A program made the translations under genes and the position numbers. Positions 31,984 to 40,630 of a DNA stretch of 55,109 bases are shown here, in pieces (the stretch's first letter is position 1; each line of letters opens with the position of its first letter). The DNA is from Spirochaetota bacterium. Its GTDB lineage: Bacteria > Spirochaetota > Spirochaetia > Treponematales > UBA12059. The notes under the pieces were generated by a model, which was not told the DNA's origin, did not search any database, and was given only the letters and a program-made list of their open reading frames with translations. The stretch spans positions 1-55,109 of the forward strand of contig JAHIWG010000006.1 in assembly GCA_018816345.1 (NCBI GenBank), written 5' to 3'.

Positions 31984-33732
31984 ATGAAGGAACAGCTGAT
32001 AGTCAAGAACCTTCCGTTCATCAAGATTCTCCCGTCCTGGGCCCAGGAACTGTCCTATAAGTACTGCTCCAAGACGGCCAATCTCTATATAGTCCACGGC
32101 AACATACGCGACTTCCTGCCCCACAAGATGAACGAGGGCGAGTTCAACTTCGTCAAGATACAGGACTACGTCTCGGAGGTGCTCTTCGGCAACAGGGACA
32201 TCATAGTGTTCTGGGACCGCTCGAGCGGGGTAAGCTTCTGCTCGCCGGAGATGCAGCGCGACTACCTGCGGACGATGCGGGAACGCTTCCCGGATACCAG
32301 CGACGACGAGCTATTGTCCGCGGATCCGATGGCGGCCTTCAAGACGCTCGAGCGGTACTTCCTCATCAACATCCCGCAGAAGAAGCGCATTGTCATGATC
32401 ATCGACTACGCGGAGACTATCCTGCCGGCGTCCGACGTCGCGAAGCTCGACGAGTCGGACCGGTATTGCTTCGTCACGCTCAACAGGTGGTCCCACGACC
32501 CGGTCTTCACGCGGGGCGACGTATCGGTACTGCTCCTGTCCGAGAACCTGGCGGACCTGAACCCGAGGATAGTCTCGAGCCCCTCGACGATCAAGGTGGA
32601 GATCCCCATTCCCGACGGTACGGTGCGCTCCTCGTTCCTCGAATTCCTCGAGGGCAAGGGCACCGTCCTCCTCGACAAGGGCCTGTCGGCCGCGTCGGTC
32701 GGGGCCATCACCTCGGGGCTCAACCTGGTCAACCTGAACCGCCTCGTGGCGGAGAGCTGGCAGGAGGACAAGCCCATTTCGATGGACTACCTCCAGTCGA
32801 AGAAGCGCGAGATAATAGAGAACGAGGCCGGCGGACTCCTCGAATTCCTCGATACGGAGCACGACCTGTCGTTCGTATCGGGCCACGAATTCGTCAAGAA
32901 GCGCTTCAAGCACGCGGCGCGCGCGCTCAAGCAGGGCCGCCTCGACGTGCTCCCCATGGGCTACCTGATAGCGGGCCCGGTAGGCACCGGCAAGAGCTTC
33001 ATGGTATCGGCCTTCGCGGGCGAGATAGGCGTGCCCATGGTCAAGTTCAAGAACTTCCGCTCTAAGTGGCAGGGCGTCACCGAGTCGAACCTGGAGAAGG
33101 TCCTGACGATACTCAAGGCCATGTCGCCAGTAGCCGTGATGATAGACGAGGCGGACGCCTTCCTCGGCGACCGCGACCAGGACGGCGACTCGGGCACGTC
33201 CAACCGCATTTTCGCCCAGCTAGCGAGCTTCATGGGCAATACCGAATTCCGCGGCAAGATTATATGGTTCCTCATCACCTGCCGCCCCGACCTCCTGCCT
33301 ATAGACCTGAAGCGCCAGGGCCGCGCCGAGGAGCACCTCGCCCTCTTCTACCCGGATAACGACAAGGACAAGGAAGCCCTCTACGAGGTCCTGGTCAAGA
33401 AGCTGGACCTCTCGATACGCAGGTTTCCCGTCTCCGACCTGTTCAAGCGCTTCAAGCACGAGTTCTCCGGCGCCGACCTCGAGGCGGTGCTCATACGCGC
33501 GAAGCTCAAGGCGACGATGGACGGGCGATCCTTCGTCACCAAGGAGGACCTCGAGGAGACGATGGCAGACTTCGTGCCTCCCGCGTACCCTCACGAGATA
33601 GAGCTCCAGAACCTCGTCGCCGTCATCGAGTGCACGAGCAAGGAGATGGTCCCGAAGAGATTCCAGAACCTCGACCGATCGCGCCTCGTCAAGGACATCC
33701 AGGAGCTTAAGAGCCTGCTCGGGGAGCGCTAG
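31984..33732 (+). CDS. AAA+ ATPase (Cdc48/Ycf46-like)
   Basis: A 582-residue soluble ATPase. The C-terminal half is a classical AAA module with Walker A GPVGTGKS (331-338), a pore-loop-like stretch (FRSKWQGVTESN), Walker B VAVMIDEAD (383-391), and a sensor region ending in arginines (TCRPDLLPIDLKRQGR). The N-terminal ~290 residues look like a degenerate AAA-type or sensor domain without a Walker A (YIVHGNIRDFLPH, RIVMIIDYAETIL), as in Ycf46-type proteins. The substrate is unknown. GGAGGG precedes the ATG at 31984. The histidine kinase gene starts 4 bp after the stop, so the ATPase is probably made with the two-component system. Confidence 0.82.
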   Translation: MKEQLIVKNLPFIKILPSWAQELSYKYCSKTANLYIVHGNIRDFLPHKMNEGEFNFVKIQDYVSEVLFGNRDIIVFWDRSSGVSFCSPEMQRDYLRTMRERFPDTSDDELLSADPMAAFKTLERYFLINIPQKKRIVMIIDYAETILPASDVAKLDESDRYCFVTLNRWSHDPVFTRGDVSVLLLSENLADLNPRIVSSPSTIKVEIPIPDGTVRSSFLEFLEGKGTVLLDKGLSAASVGAITSGLNLVNLNRLVAESWQEDKPISMDYLQSKKREIIENEAGGLLEFLDTEHDLSFVSGHEFVKKRFKHAARALKQGRLDVLPMGYLIAGPVGTGKSFMVSAFAGEIGVPMVKFKNFRSKWQGVTESNLEKVLTILKAMSPVAVMIDEADAFLGDRDQDGDSGTSNRIFAQLASFMGNTEFRGKIIWFLITCRPDLLPIDLKRQGRAEEHLALFYPDNDKDKEALYEVLVKKLDLSIRRFPVSDLFKRFKHEFSGADLEAVLIRAKLKATMDGRSFVTKEDLEETMADFVPPAYPHEIELQNLVAVIECTSKEMVPKRFQNLDRSRLVKDIQELKSLLGER

Positions 33733-33736
33733 GCCC

Positions 33737-35500
33737 ATGCGGAGACCGCGCTACTTCAGGAGAGTCTTCGCGCTGTTCCTCGCGGCGGCCATCGCCCCCG
33801 CCGCGGCCATCTCCGTCGTATATACCTCGCTCGCCGGCGCCGCCCTTCGCCGGGAGGCGGAAGGGCGGCTTGACTCGCAGGCCGCGGCGTTCGCGCGCGC
33901 GGTCGCCTCGATAGCCGACTCCTGCGCCAGGGGCCTCGAGGCGGTAGCCTCGGACCAGGCGGTACTGGCGGCGCTCGCCCCCGGCAACCGAGGCGACCCG
34001 GCCGTTTCCGCGAAGGCCTATAGGCGCATCTCGGCGAGCTTCCCTCGTGACTCCGGCCCCGCGGAGGCGAGCGTCATCTCGGTCGACGGATCGGTCTTCC
34101 TCCCTCTCGGGGCCGTCCCCCCCGACCGCGACCTCTCGGTCTACGGCTCCTGGGGGATATTCCGCTCGCTGGCGGCCGCGCCCATCGCCGTCGAGCCCCG
34201 AGTCGCCCCGCTCTCGGACGGCTCTCCCGGCTCGTTCTGCGTCGGCATCCCCATCGAGGGCGATGACGGCGTACGGCTCGGCTACGCCATCGCCGACGTA
34301 CGGCGCTCGGCTATAGCCGCCGCGGCCTCCTCGAGCGGGCTGTCGTCGGGAGCCTCGCTCGCCTTCCCCTCGGGGAAGATAGTCTTCGACCGCTCCGAGC
34401 CGGAACGGGAGGACGGCTTCGTCTACGAGGCGGGCCTCGGCTCGGACTCGGGGCGGCTCTCCGAGGCGTCCGCCTCCGGCGCGGGAACGGGGTTCACCGT
34501 CTTCGCGTCGTCGCCGAGCGGCCTCTACGACGGTTTCGGGAGGTCCGCCAGGAACGTCGCGCTGGCCGGGCTCGCGGGCGCGGCGGTACTCGCCTCGGTC
34601 CTGGCCCTGCGCGTCTCCTCCTCGGTTACCGAGCCGGTCCTGCAGATGGCGCGATCGATGAGCCGGGTCGAGGCCGGGGACCTAACGATACGGATAGAGC
34701 CGTCCGGCGACGACGAGCTGGGCGACCTCGCCCGCTCCTTCAACGCGATGACCGCCGAGATAGACGCGTTGCTCAAGCGGGAGGTAGAGCGGCAGGAGCT
34801 GCTGAGGGAGGCGGAGCTCGGGGCGCTGGCCGCTCAGATGAACCCGCACTTCCTGCATAATACCCTCGCGTCCATAAAGTCCCTGGCGAAGCTCGGGAGG
34901 CAGGCGGAGATAGCGGAGGTCGTATCCAGGCTCGGCAAGATCCTGCGCGCCGGCATGGGGACCCGCGCGGGATTCTCGACGATAGGCGAGAGCCTCTCCT
35001 ACGTCAGCGACTACCTGAGCATCGAGAAAGTGCGCTTCGGGGACCGATTCGCGTTCCGGCTCGACGTCGATCCTTCCGTGCAGGCGGCGGCCATCCCTCC
35101 GCTGACCCTCGAGCCGCTCGCCGAGAACGCGCTGACCCACGGCCTCGAGCGCAAGCGGGGCCACGGGACCTTGCGTATAACGGGAAGGCTCGAAGGCTCC
35201 GACGTCGTCGTCTCCTTCGTCGACGACGGTCCGGGCATGGAACCGGACGCGATGGAGGCGCTTTCCGCGTCGCTACTCGCGGCTGAACCGCCTAAGGGGG
35301 GGCGCGGCATGGGGCTCCTCGGCACTAACCGGCGGATCGCGCTGGAGTACGGCGACGGCTACGGCATCGGCGTGCGCCCGGCCGACGCGGCGACGGGGCG
35401 CGGCTTCGAGGCGATCCTCCGCGTCCCGGCGAGGCTCGGCGACCAGGCGAGGCCCGGCGACCCGGCGAGGCTCGGCGCTATCGCGGGAGGCCCGGCTTGA
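33737..35500 (+). CDS. YesM/LytS-type sensor histidine kinase
   Basis: A 587-residue membrane kinase. Transmembrane helices near residues 9-31 and 273-293 enclose an extracytoplasmic sensor domain of about 240 residues. A HAMP linker (SSSVTEPVLQMARSMSRVEAG) follows, then the His_kinase domain with phospho-accepting H371 in QMNPHFLHNT, and an ATPase domain with PLAENALTHGL (N box), VDDGPGM (G1) and GRGMGLLGTNRRI (G2). The C-terminal tail consists of 18-bp DNA repeats encoding ARLGDQ-like units. It should phosphorylate the response regulator encoded next, whose TTG start overlaps its stop. The convergent sugar ABC importer is the likely target system. Confidence 0.92.
   Translation: MRRPRYFRRVFALFLAAAIAPAAAISVVYTSLAGAALRREAEGRLDSQAAAFARAVASIADSCARGLEAVASDQAVLAALAPGNRGDPAVSAKAYRRISASFPRDSGPAEASVISVDGSVFLPLGAVPPDRDLSVYGSWGIFRSLAAAPIAVEPRVAPLSDGSPGSFCVGIPIEGDDGVRLGYAIADVRRSAIAAAASSSGLSSGASLAFPSGKIVFDRSEPEREDGFVYEAGLGSDSGRLSEASASGAGTGFTVFASSPSGLYDGFGRSARNVALAGLAGAAVLASVLALRVSSSVTEPVLQMARSMSRVEAGDLTIRIEPSGDDELGDLARSFNAMTAEIDALLKREVERQELLREAELGALAAQMNPHFLHNTLASIKSLAKLGRQAEIAEVVSRLGKILRAGMGTRAGFSTIGESLSYVSDYLSIEKVRFGDRFAFRLDVDPSVQAAAIPPLTLEPLAENALTHGLERKRGHGTLRITGRLEGSDVVVSFVDDGPGMEPDAMEALSASLLAAEPPKGGRGMGLLGTNRRIALEYGDGYGIGVRPADAATGRGFEAILRVPARLGDQARPGDPARLGAIAGGPA
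35428..35480 (+). repeat. 18-bp imperfect tandem repeat at the kinase C-terminus
   Basis: Three units beginning GGCGAGGCTCGGCGACCA, GGCGAGGCCCGGCGACCC and GGCGAGGCTCGGCG (last one partial) sit just before the stop and the start of the regulator gene. Copy change would stay in frame. Confidence 0.75.
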
Positions 35501-36324
35501 GGCGCCTCCTCGTGGCCGAGGACGAGGAGCTGGCCAGGCGGGAGCTCGAGACGACGGTACCCTGGGAGCGATGGGGATACATGCTCGTCGGAGCGGCGGA
35601 GGACGGCGCCCACGCGTGGGACCTGATAGTCGAGCGCCGCGCGGAGGTCGTCGTCACCGACATACGCATGCCCGGCATGGACGGCATGGACCTGATGCGC
35701 AAGGCCCTCGCGGAGCTCGAGCCGGCCTCGAGGCCGCTCTTCGTCATCCTGTCGGGGCACGCCGACTTCGAGTACGCCCGCGAGGCGGTACGGCTCGGGG
35801 CGTTCGACTTCCTCATCAAGCCCGTCGACGACGGCGACCTGGAGGACACCATGCTGCGCGCGTCCAGGCGGGCTGACGAGCTGGAGAGGATAGCCGGCCT
35901 CGAGAAGGCCGCGGCCACCGACCTGGCCTACGGCCTCCTCCGGGACCTTACCAAGGAGCGGGTCGCGGACTCCGGCGACGCCTACGTGGAGGCGGCCATC
36001 GCCGACCTCCGCGATCGCTTCGTCGTCGACCTGTCGGCGGATTCGGTCGCGGAGCGCCTCGGCATCTCGGGGGACCACCTCTCGCGGCTGCTTAAGAAGG
36101 CGACGGGCATGACGTTCAACGAGTACCTGACCCGGCTCAGGATGAAGCGGGCCATGGAACTGCTCCGCGACCCCGCCGTCCGCATCGGCGAGGTCGCGGA
36201 CCTGTCCGGCTACAAGGACGCGCGCTATTTCAGCACGCTATTCCACCGCGTCGTAGGCTCTACGCCCAGCGAATTCAGGCACGGCCGCAAGCCGTCGCCT
36301 AGCGAGGGGAACGAGGGTCAATAG
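35497..36324 (+). CDS. YesN-type response regulator (REC + AraC HTH)
   Basis: A 275-residue cytoplasmic regulator. The receiver domain has the acidic pocket (E8, D9), phospho-acceptor D55 in VVVTDIRMPGMDG, a Ser in the ILSGH switch position and K in FLIKPVDD. The C-terminal 100 residues are an AraC double helix-turn-helix (LSADSVAERLGISGDHLSRL, then IGEVADLSGYKDARYFSTLF). The start is TTG at 35497, overlapping the kinase stop (TTGA), with GGGAGG seven bases upstream. Together with the kinase it likely controls the neighbouring sugar ABC operon; the stop codons of this gene and the lipoprotein gene overlap by 7 bp tail to tail. Confidence 0.93.
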   Translation: MRRLLVAEDEELARRELETTVPWERWGYMLVGAAEDGAHAWDLIVERRAEVVVTDIRMPGMDGMDLMRKALAELEPASRPLFVILSGHADFEYAREAVRLGAFDFLIKPVDDGDLEDTMLRASRRADELERIAGLEKAAATDLAYGLLRDLTKERVADSGDAYVEAAIADLRDRFVVDLSADSVAERLGISGDHLSRLLKKATGMTFNEYLTRLRMKRAMELLRDPAVRIGEVADLSGYKDARYFSTLFHRVVGSTPSEFRHGRKPSPSEGNEGQ

Positions 36325-37364
36325 CCCGACAGCAAGGCCTTGAAGCGCCCGAGCGTGGCCTCGCGGCGAGTGACGGCGGCGTCGAAGTCGTAGTCGACGA
36401 GCCGTATGGAATCCAGGGGCGGGAGGCCGTCGGGCACGGGCGCGTCGGACCTGGCCGAGCGCCGCTTGAATCGGGCCGTGACGACCCGGGCCACGTCGCC
36501 GCCGAGCGCGAAATCGACGAATCGCCTCGCCGCCTCGGGATGCGGGGCGCCCCGGATTATGGCTACGCCGTCCGGAACCGCCGAGGTGCCCTCGAGCGGA
36601 TAGACGACGCTGACGTCCGAGCCCAGCCGCCTCGCGTCCGCGCCGGCGTTCTCGTAGGTAGCGCCGGCGAGGTACTCCCCGGCCGCGACGCCCTTGTATA
36701 CCATCGCCGACTCGGCGAGCGGCTCGCCGCCTATCGCCCCGATGAAGCCTTCCACCAGCCGCCACCCGCTCTCCGTACCGTCGGGATCGGCGGCGCTACT
36801 TGCGACGGCGGCGCTGCTTGCGACGATCATCGTGCGCAGTATCGTATACGAGCTGCCCGAGGCGGAAGGATCGGCGTACGCGACGCTTCCCTGGAGCGCC
36901 GGCGACAGGAGGTCGGCCCAGCTCCTGGGCGCCGCGGCCTCGGGGACGAGCCTGGCGTTATAGATGATCACCATGGGAAGCACGGTGAAGCCCGTCCAGT
37001 ACCCGTCCTCGTCGCGCAGGCTCCTCGGTATGGCCTCCCGCTCCGGGGACGCATAGGCCTCGAACAGCCCGATATTCGCGACGAGGCTCTCGGCGCCGCC
37101 GCCCCACAGCACGTCGGCGTCCGGGCCCTCCCCCCGGCCCAGCCTGGCCAGCAGGGCTCCCGTGCCGTCCGAGACGACGCGGACACGGAGGCCGGTGCGC
37201 TCGCGGAACTCGTCGACTATCGCCTTGGCCAGGTCCTCGGGGTGCGAGGAGTAGACGACGAGGTCGGCCGCCCGATCTTCCGGCGGCCTCGGCGAGCATG
37301 CGAGAATCGTCGCGGATACGAGGGCGGCCGCCAGCCCGGCCGCCGCGAGGCGGGCGATCGTCAT
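36318..37364 (-). CDS. FbpA/AfuA-like substrate-binding lipoprotein
   Basis: A 348-residue extracytoplasmic binding protein with a lipobox (ILAC, lipidated C23). The mature part shows the type II periplasmic-binding pattern of the iron/phospho-sugar family: LVVYSSHPEDLAKAIVDEF, GPDADVLWGGG, YWTGFTVLPMVIIYN, SWADLLSPALQGSVAYADP. It is the second binding protein of this ABC locus, coupled by ATGA overlap to the permease upstream, and unlike the first one in family (the first is a CUT1 sugar binder). Such orphan lipoproteins can act as ligand sensors for LytS/YesM-type kinases (HptA with HptSR in Staphylococcus). That role is inferred; simple transport is the alternative. Confidence 0.87.
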   Translation of the reverse strand: MTIARLAAAGLAAALVSATILACSPRPPEDRAADLVVYSSHPEDLAKAIVDEFRERTGLRVRVVSDGTGALLARLGRGEGPDADVLWGGGAESLVANIGLFEAYASPEREAIPRSLRDEDGYWTGFTVLPMVIIYNARLVPEAAAPRSWADLLSPALQGSVAYADPSASGSSYTILRTMIVASSAAVASSAADPDGTESGWRLVEGFIGAIGGEPLAESAMVYKGVAAGEYLAGATYENAGADARRLGSDVSVVYPLEGTSAVPDGVAIIRGAPHPEAARRFVDFALGGDVARVVTARFKRRSARSDAPVPDGLPPLDSIRLVDYDFDAAVTRREATLGRFKALLSGY

Positions 37365-38215
37365 TCCTTACCGGCCTGGTACACGGCCGAGCCTCCTAGG
37401 AAGTATTTGGACAGGGTGAAGAATAGCACGAAAACGGGCAGGGAGGCGATGACGGCCACGGCCATCATGGCGCCCTCGTCGGCGTGCTTCTCCGCGGCGA
37501 ATTTGACTATGTACGCGGGGATCGTCTTCATCTTCTCCTCCTGCGCGACGAGGAGCGGCCATAGCAGGTTGTCCCACTGCTGCCTGAACGAGAGGACGGC
37601 CAGGGTCGCCGCGGCGGGGCCGGAGTTCCTGAACACTATCTCGCGGAAGATCCTCGGTTCCGAGCAGCCGTCTATACGGGCCGCGTCGAGCATCTCCTCG
37701 GGGAAGGTGATGAGGTACTGCCTCATGATGAACACGCCGAACGCGTTCATCAGGAAGGGCACGATGAGGCCGGCGTACGAATTCTGCATGCCCGCCTTGA
37801 CGATGATCAGGTACAGGGGGATCATCACCGTCTCGAACGGTATCATCATGGTTCCCATGATAGCCATGAATACGGCGTCGCGGCCCCGGAACCGGAACTT
37901 CGCCAGGCCGTAGCCCACGATCGACGAGAGGACGACCGTCGAGACCGCTATGGAGGAAGAGACTATGACCGAGTTGAGGATGTTCCGTAGGAACATCCAC
38001 GTGCCGTCGTTGCCCGCGAGCGCGCGTAGGTAGTTCGCGGGCATCCAGGTCTCCGGGATCCAGCGGTACGGCATCCTCATTATGTCGATGGCCGGCATGA
38101 ACGAGGAGCCGAGCATGAACGCGAGGGGCACGAGCACGACGGCGCAGGAGGCGGCGACGAAGACCGTCCTCAGCGCCGGGGCCGCGGCCTCGCGTAGCGG
38201 GACGAGGCGCGTCAT
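37361..38215 (-). CDS. sugar ABC transporter permease, MalG-like (CUT1)
   Basis: A 284-residue inner-membrane permease with six predicted helices. The EAA loop that contacts the ATPase is visible as EEMLDAARIDGCSEPRIFREIV (a long form of EAAxxDGA-x8-I-x-LP), after the typical SFMPAIDIMRMPYRWIPETW start. The ATG at 38215 overlaps the stop of the first permease gene (ATGA); the longer reading frame upstream is not real. It forms the channel with the MalF-like permease. No ATP-binding subunit gene is present, so a shared MsmX/UgpC-type ATPase encoded elsewhere must serve it. Confidence 0.93.
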   Translation of the reverse strand: MTRLVPLREAAAPALRTVFVAASCAVVLVPLAFMLGSSFMPAIDIMRMPYRWIPETWMPANYLRALAGNDGTWMFLRNILNSVIVSSSIAVSTVVLSSIVGYGLAKFRFRGRDAVFMAIMGTMMIPFETVMIPLYLIIVKAGMQNSYAGLIVPFLMNAFGVFIMRQYLITFPEEMLDAARIDGCSEPRIFREIVFRNSGPAAATLAVLSFRQQWDNLLWPLLVAQEEKMKTIPAYIVKFAAEKHADEGAMMAVAVIASLPVFVLFFTLSKYFLGGSAVYQAGKE

Positions 38216-39123
38216 AGCCCGGCCTCGTCTTTCTTCGAGACCTTGAGCTGGACCCAGGTCAGGCCTAGCATGAACAGGAACAGTACGGTGCTCATAACGC
38301 TGGCCCTGCCGATATTGAGGTCGCGCATGGCGGTGTTGTAGATATTGAGCGTTATGACGTTGACGGGAGCGAGGGGGGCGCCGCTCTGCGTGAACAGGTA
38401 CTGCGTGCTGAACGTCTTCATGCACTGTATGAGTATCATGACCGACACCAGCACGGTGGTCGGCCTGAGGAGCGGCAGGGTTATGGAGAAGAAGCGCCTT
38501 ACGGGGCCGGCGCCGTCCATGGTCGCGGCCTCGTTGACCGAGTCGGGGATCTTCCCTATCCCGGTTACGAATAGGATGGTGAAGTACCCGAGGTACTTCC
38601 AGACGTAGACTATCATCGTGGAGACCTGCACCATCCTCCCATCGGAGAGCCACCGGTGGTCTATGCCCGGCGTCATGGAGACCCAATTGACGAACTGGTT
38701 GGCCAGCCCCCTGGGATCCAGCATGAGGAGCCAGATAAGGGCCGCCACGACGGAGGAAAGCACCGCCGGCGAATAGAGGGCCGCCTGCACGAGACGCCGG
38801 CCGCGCCTCATCGTCGTCACGAGGACCGCGAACAGGAGGCTCAATATGAAGAGCGGGACGAATACGCCTACGGTGAAGGTCGCGGTCGCCCTCGCCGAGT
38901 TCCAGAATTCCTCGGAGCCGAGGACCCGCTGGTAATTCTGGAGCCCTATGAACTTAGGCGCCTTGAGGGACAGGAGCCTCTTATTGAAGAAGCTCGTCCA
39001 TATCGCGTTGAGCATAGGATAGAAAGAGAATATCGAGAAGAACGCGAGGCCGGGAGCGACGAAGATCCAGCCCCATTTAGCCCGGTTCCACTCGAGCCCG
39101 CTAGCGGTCGATCGCCCAATCAT
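38212..39123 (-). CDS. sugar ABC transporter permease, MalF-like (CUT1)
   Basis: A 303-residue inner-membrane permease. It opens with the CUT1 pattern WIFVAPGLAFFSIFSFYPML and FIGLQNYQRVL, and the EAA loop reads VNEAATMDGAGPVRRFFSITLPLL. GGAGG precedes the ATG at 39123. The binding-protein gene lies upstream, separated by a strong hairpin (39180-39218) that probably lowers permease expression relative to the binding protein; the MalG-like gene is coupled downstream. Confidence 0.94.
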   Translation of the reverse strand: MIGRSTASGLEWNRAKWGWIFVAPGLAFFSIFSFYPMLNAIWTSFFNKRLLSLKAPKFIGLQNYQRVLGSEEFWNSARATATFTVGVFVPLFILSLLFAVLVTTMRRGRRLVQAALYSPAVLSSVVAALIWLLMLDPRGLANQFVNWVSMTPGIDHRWLSDGRMVQVSTMIVYVWKYLGYFTILFVTGIGKIPDSVNEAATMDGAGPVRRFFSITLPLLRPTTVLVSVMILIQCMKTFSTQYLFTQSGAPLAPVNVITLNIYNTAMRDLNIGRASVMSTVLFLFMLGLTWVQLKVSKKDEAGL

Positions 39124-39179
39124 CTAGACCTCCAAAAAACGCGAGACGCGAGACTATGCATGCACGTACTAACGATAAC

Positions 39180-39218
39180 GCCGCCGGGGGCGCGGAGAAG
39201 GCCCGCGCCCCCGGCGGC
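39180..39218 (-). other. intercistronic stem-loop after the binding-protein gene
   Basis: A perfect 16-bp GC stem (39180-39195 with 39203-39218) and a seven-base loop follow the binding-protein stop by 16 bp. No U tract follows, so it looks like an mRNA-stabilising or partial terminating element setting the ratio of binding protein to permeases, as in the maltose operon. Confidence 0.7.
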
Positions 39219-39233
39219 AACGCACCCATCCTC

Positions 39234-40532
39234 TTAGATGTCTGCCAGCGCGGCGGCGACGTCGCGGCGCAGCTTCTCGAGGGCCTTGGCGGGCTCTACG
39301 CCGGAGAGCATCACCGACTCGAAGGCCTCCTTGAGCAGGGACTCGATCTTGGAGCTCGCGGGTCCGTAGTAGACGATGTGCCCCGCGGCCATGTCCTTCG
39401 CGAAGACGTCGGAGTACGGAGTGGCCTTGAAGGTCTTGGAGTCGAACAGCGCCTTGGTCGGCTGGACTATGGCCACCTTCTCGAGGTATTCCTCCCCGTG
39501 CGACAGCATATACCCAATGAGCGCCCACGCCGCCTGCTGGCTCAGCTTGGGCTTCTGAGCGTTGACCATGTAGTAGTGGCCGTAGTAGTTATTCGGCACC
39601 TTCTTCACGGCGTCCTTCCACTGGGGGAAGGGCACGACCATCCACTCGCCGGAATCGTAGAAGGCCCTGTTGGCGTCGCGCATGCGCGCTTCTTGGTAGA
39701 GCCCCGACAGGGACATCGCTATCTCGTTCTTGTCGTTGTCGAAGACCTTGCGGGCTGCGGTATACGTGGGAGAGCCGAGGTTCTTGCCGTTGGGGCCGAA
39801 TTCCCTGAAGTACTCGAGCACCTTGAGCCAGGCGGCGTCGCCGGTGACGGAGCTCTTACCGTCCTTGGACACGAGGACGCCGCCGAGCTGCTCGACCATC
39901 GGCACGACAGAGGTCAGGTAGTACGGATAGCGGAAGTCGAAGCCGCGGCGCTTGATGATCTGGCCGTCGCGCGTGACTATCTTCTCCGAGACGGCCATCA
40001 CCTCTTCCCAGGTCTTGGGATAGTCCTTCATCGGGTCGAGGCCGGCGTCCCGGAATATCTTCTTATTGAGGTACATGGCCCAGTTGGTCAGCTCGAGGGG
40101 CATGCCGTAGATCTTGCCGCCGTCGGTCACCGGGTCGAGCATGCCGGGAAGGTACTTGCCCTGCATGTCCTTCATGCTCTTGAACCCGGCGGAGGCGTAG
40201 TCCACCGGGGCGACGCGGCCGTTCTCTATGAACTGGTACTCCTCGAATATCTCGAGGTTGAAGACGTCGGGCCCGGCGTTGGCCGCGAACCCGGCGACGA
40301 CTATATCCTTGATCTTCCCCGACGGGTACGTGACGTAGTTCACGCTCACGCTCGGGTTGGCCGCGACGAACTCGTCGATCAGGCGCTTCTCGAGGGCCGT
40401 CCTGGCCTGGTCCTCGTGGGTCCAGACGACGAGCTCGACCTTCTTGCCCTTCAGGGCCCTCACGGTCGGGGCCTGCGCGAACGCGGGCGCTACGAGCAAC
40501 GCGGCTAGCATAACCGCTACGAAACGTTTCAT
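39234..40532 (-). CDS. sugar ABC transporter substrate-binding protein (CUT1)
   Basis: A 432-residue extracytoplasmic binding protein of the MalE/UgpB type. The signal peptide is MKRFVAVMLAALLVAPAFA with cleavage at AFA-QA; no lipobox. The mature part starts VELVVWTHEDQARTALEKRL and has the hinge-region motif PDVFNLEIFEEYQF and GKIYGMPLELTNWAMYLNKK typical of the family. AGGAGG precedes the ATG at 40532. It is the first gene of the operon with the two CUT1 permeases and the extra lipoprotein. The ligand is probably an oligosaccharide or a sugar, not identifiable here. The promoter region carries a dyad and an 11-bp repeat array. Confidence 0.94.
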   Translation of the reverse strand: MKRFVAVMLAALLVAPAFAQAPTVRALKGKKVELVVWTHEDQARTALEKRLIDEFVAANPSVSVNYVTYPSGKIKDIVVAGFAANAGPDVFNLEIFEEYQFIENGRVAPVDYASAGFKSMKDMQGKYLPGMLDPVTDGGKIYGMPLELTNWAMYLNKKIFRDAGLDPMKDYPKTWEEVMAVSEKIVTRDGQIIKRRGFDFRYPYYLTSVVPMVEQLGGVLVSKDGKSSVTGDAAWLKVLEYFREFGPNGKNLGSPTYTAARKVFDNDKNEIAMSLSGLYQEARMRDANRAFYDSGEWMVVPFPQWKDAVKKVPNNYYGHYYMVNAQKPKLSQQAAWALIGYMLSHGEEYLEKVAIVQPTKALFDSKTFKATPYSDVFAKDMAAGHIVYYGPASSKIESLLKEAFESVMLSGVEPAKALEKLRRDVAAALADI

Positions 40533-40588
40533 GGCATCCTCCTAGTAAAGCGACTACGATGATGATCATGGCGTTAGCCCGGGCCCGC

Positions 40589-40615
40589 AATGCCGCTAAT
40601 CCGGCATTTTGTTAA
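40589..40615 (-). promoter_or_regulatory. candidate promoter/operator of the sugar ABC operon
   Basis: On the minus strand a weak -35 (TTAACA, 40610-40615) is followed by a perfect dyad with 7-bp arms, AATGCCG (40602-40608 complement) and CGGCATT, around six bases; the dyad would lie between -35 and a poor -10. Function is inferred. Confidence 0.35.
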
Positions 40616-40630
40616 GAAAGGCGGCATCGC

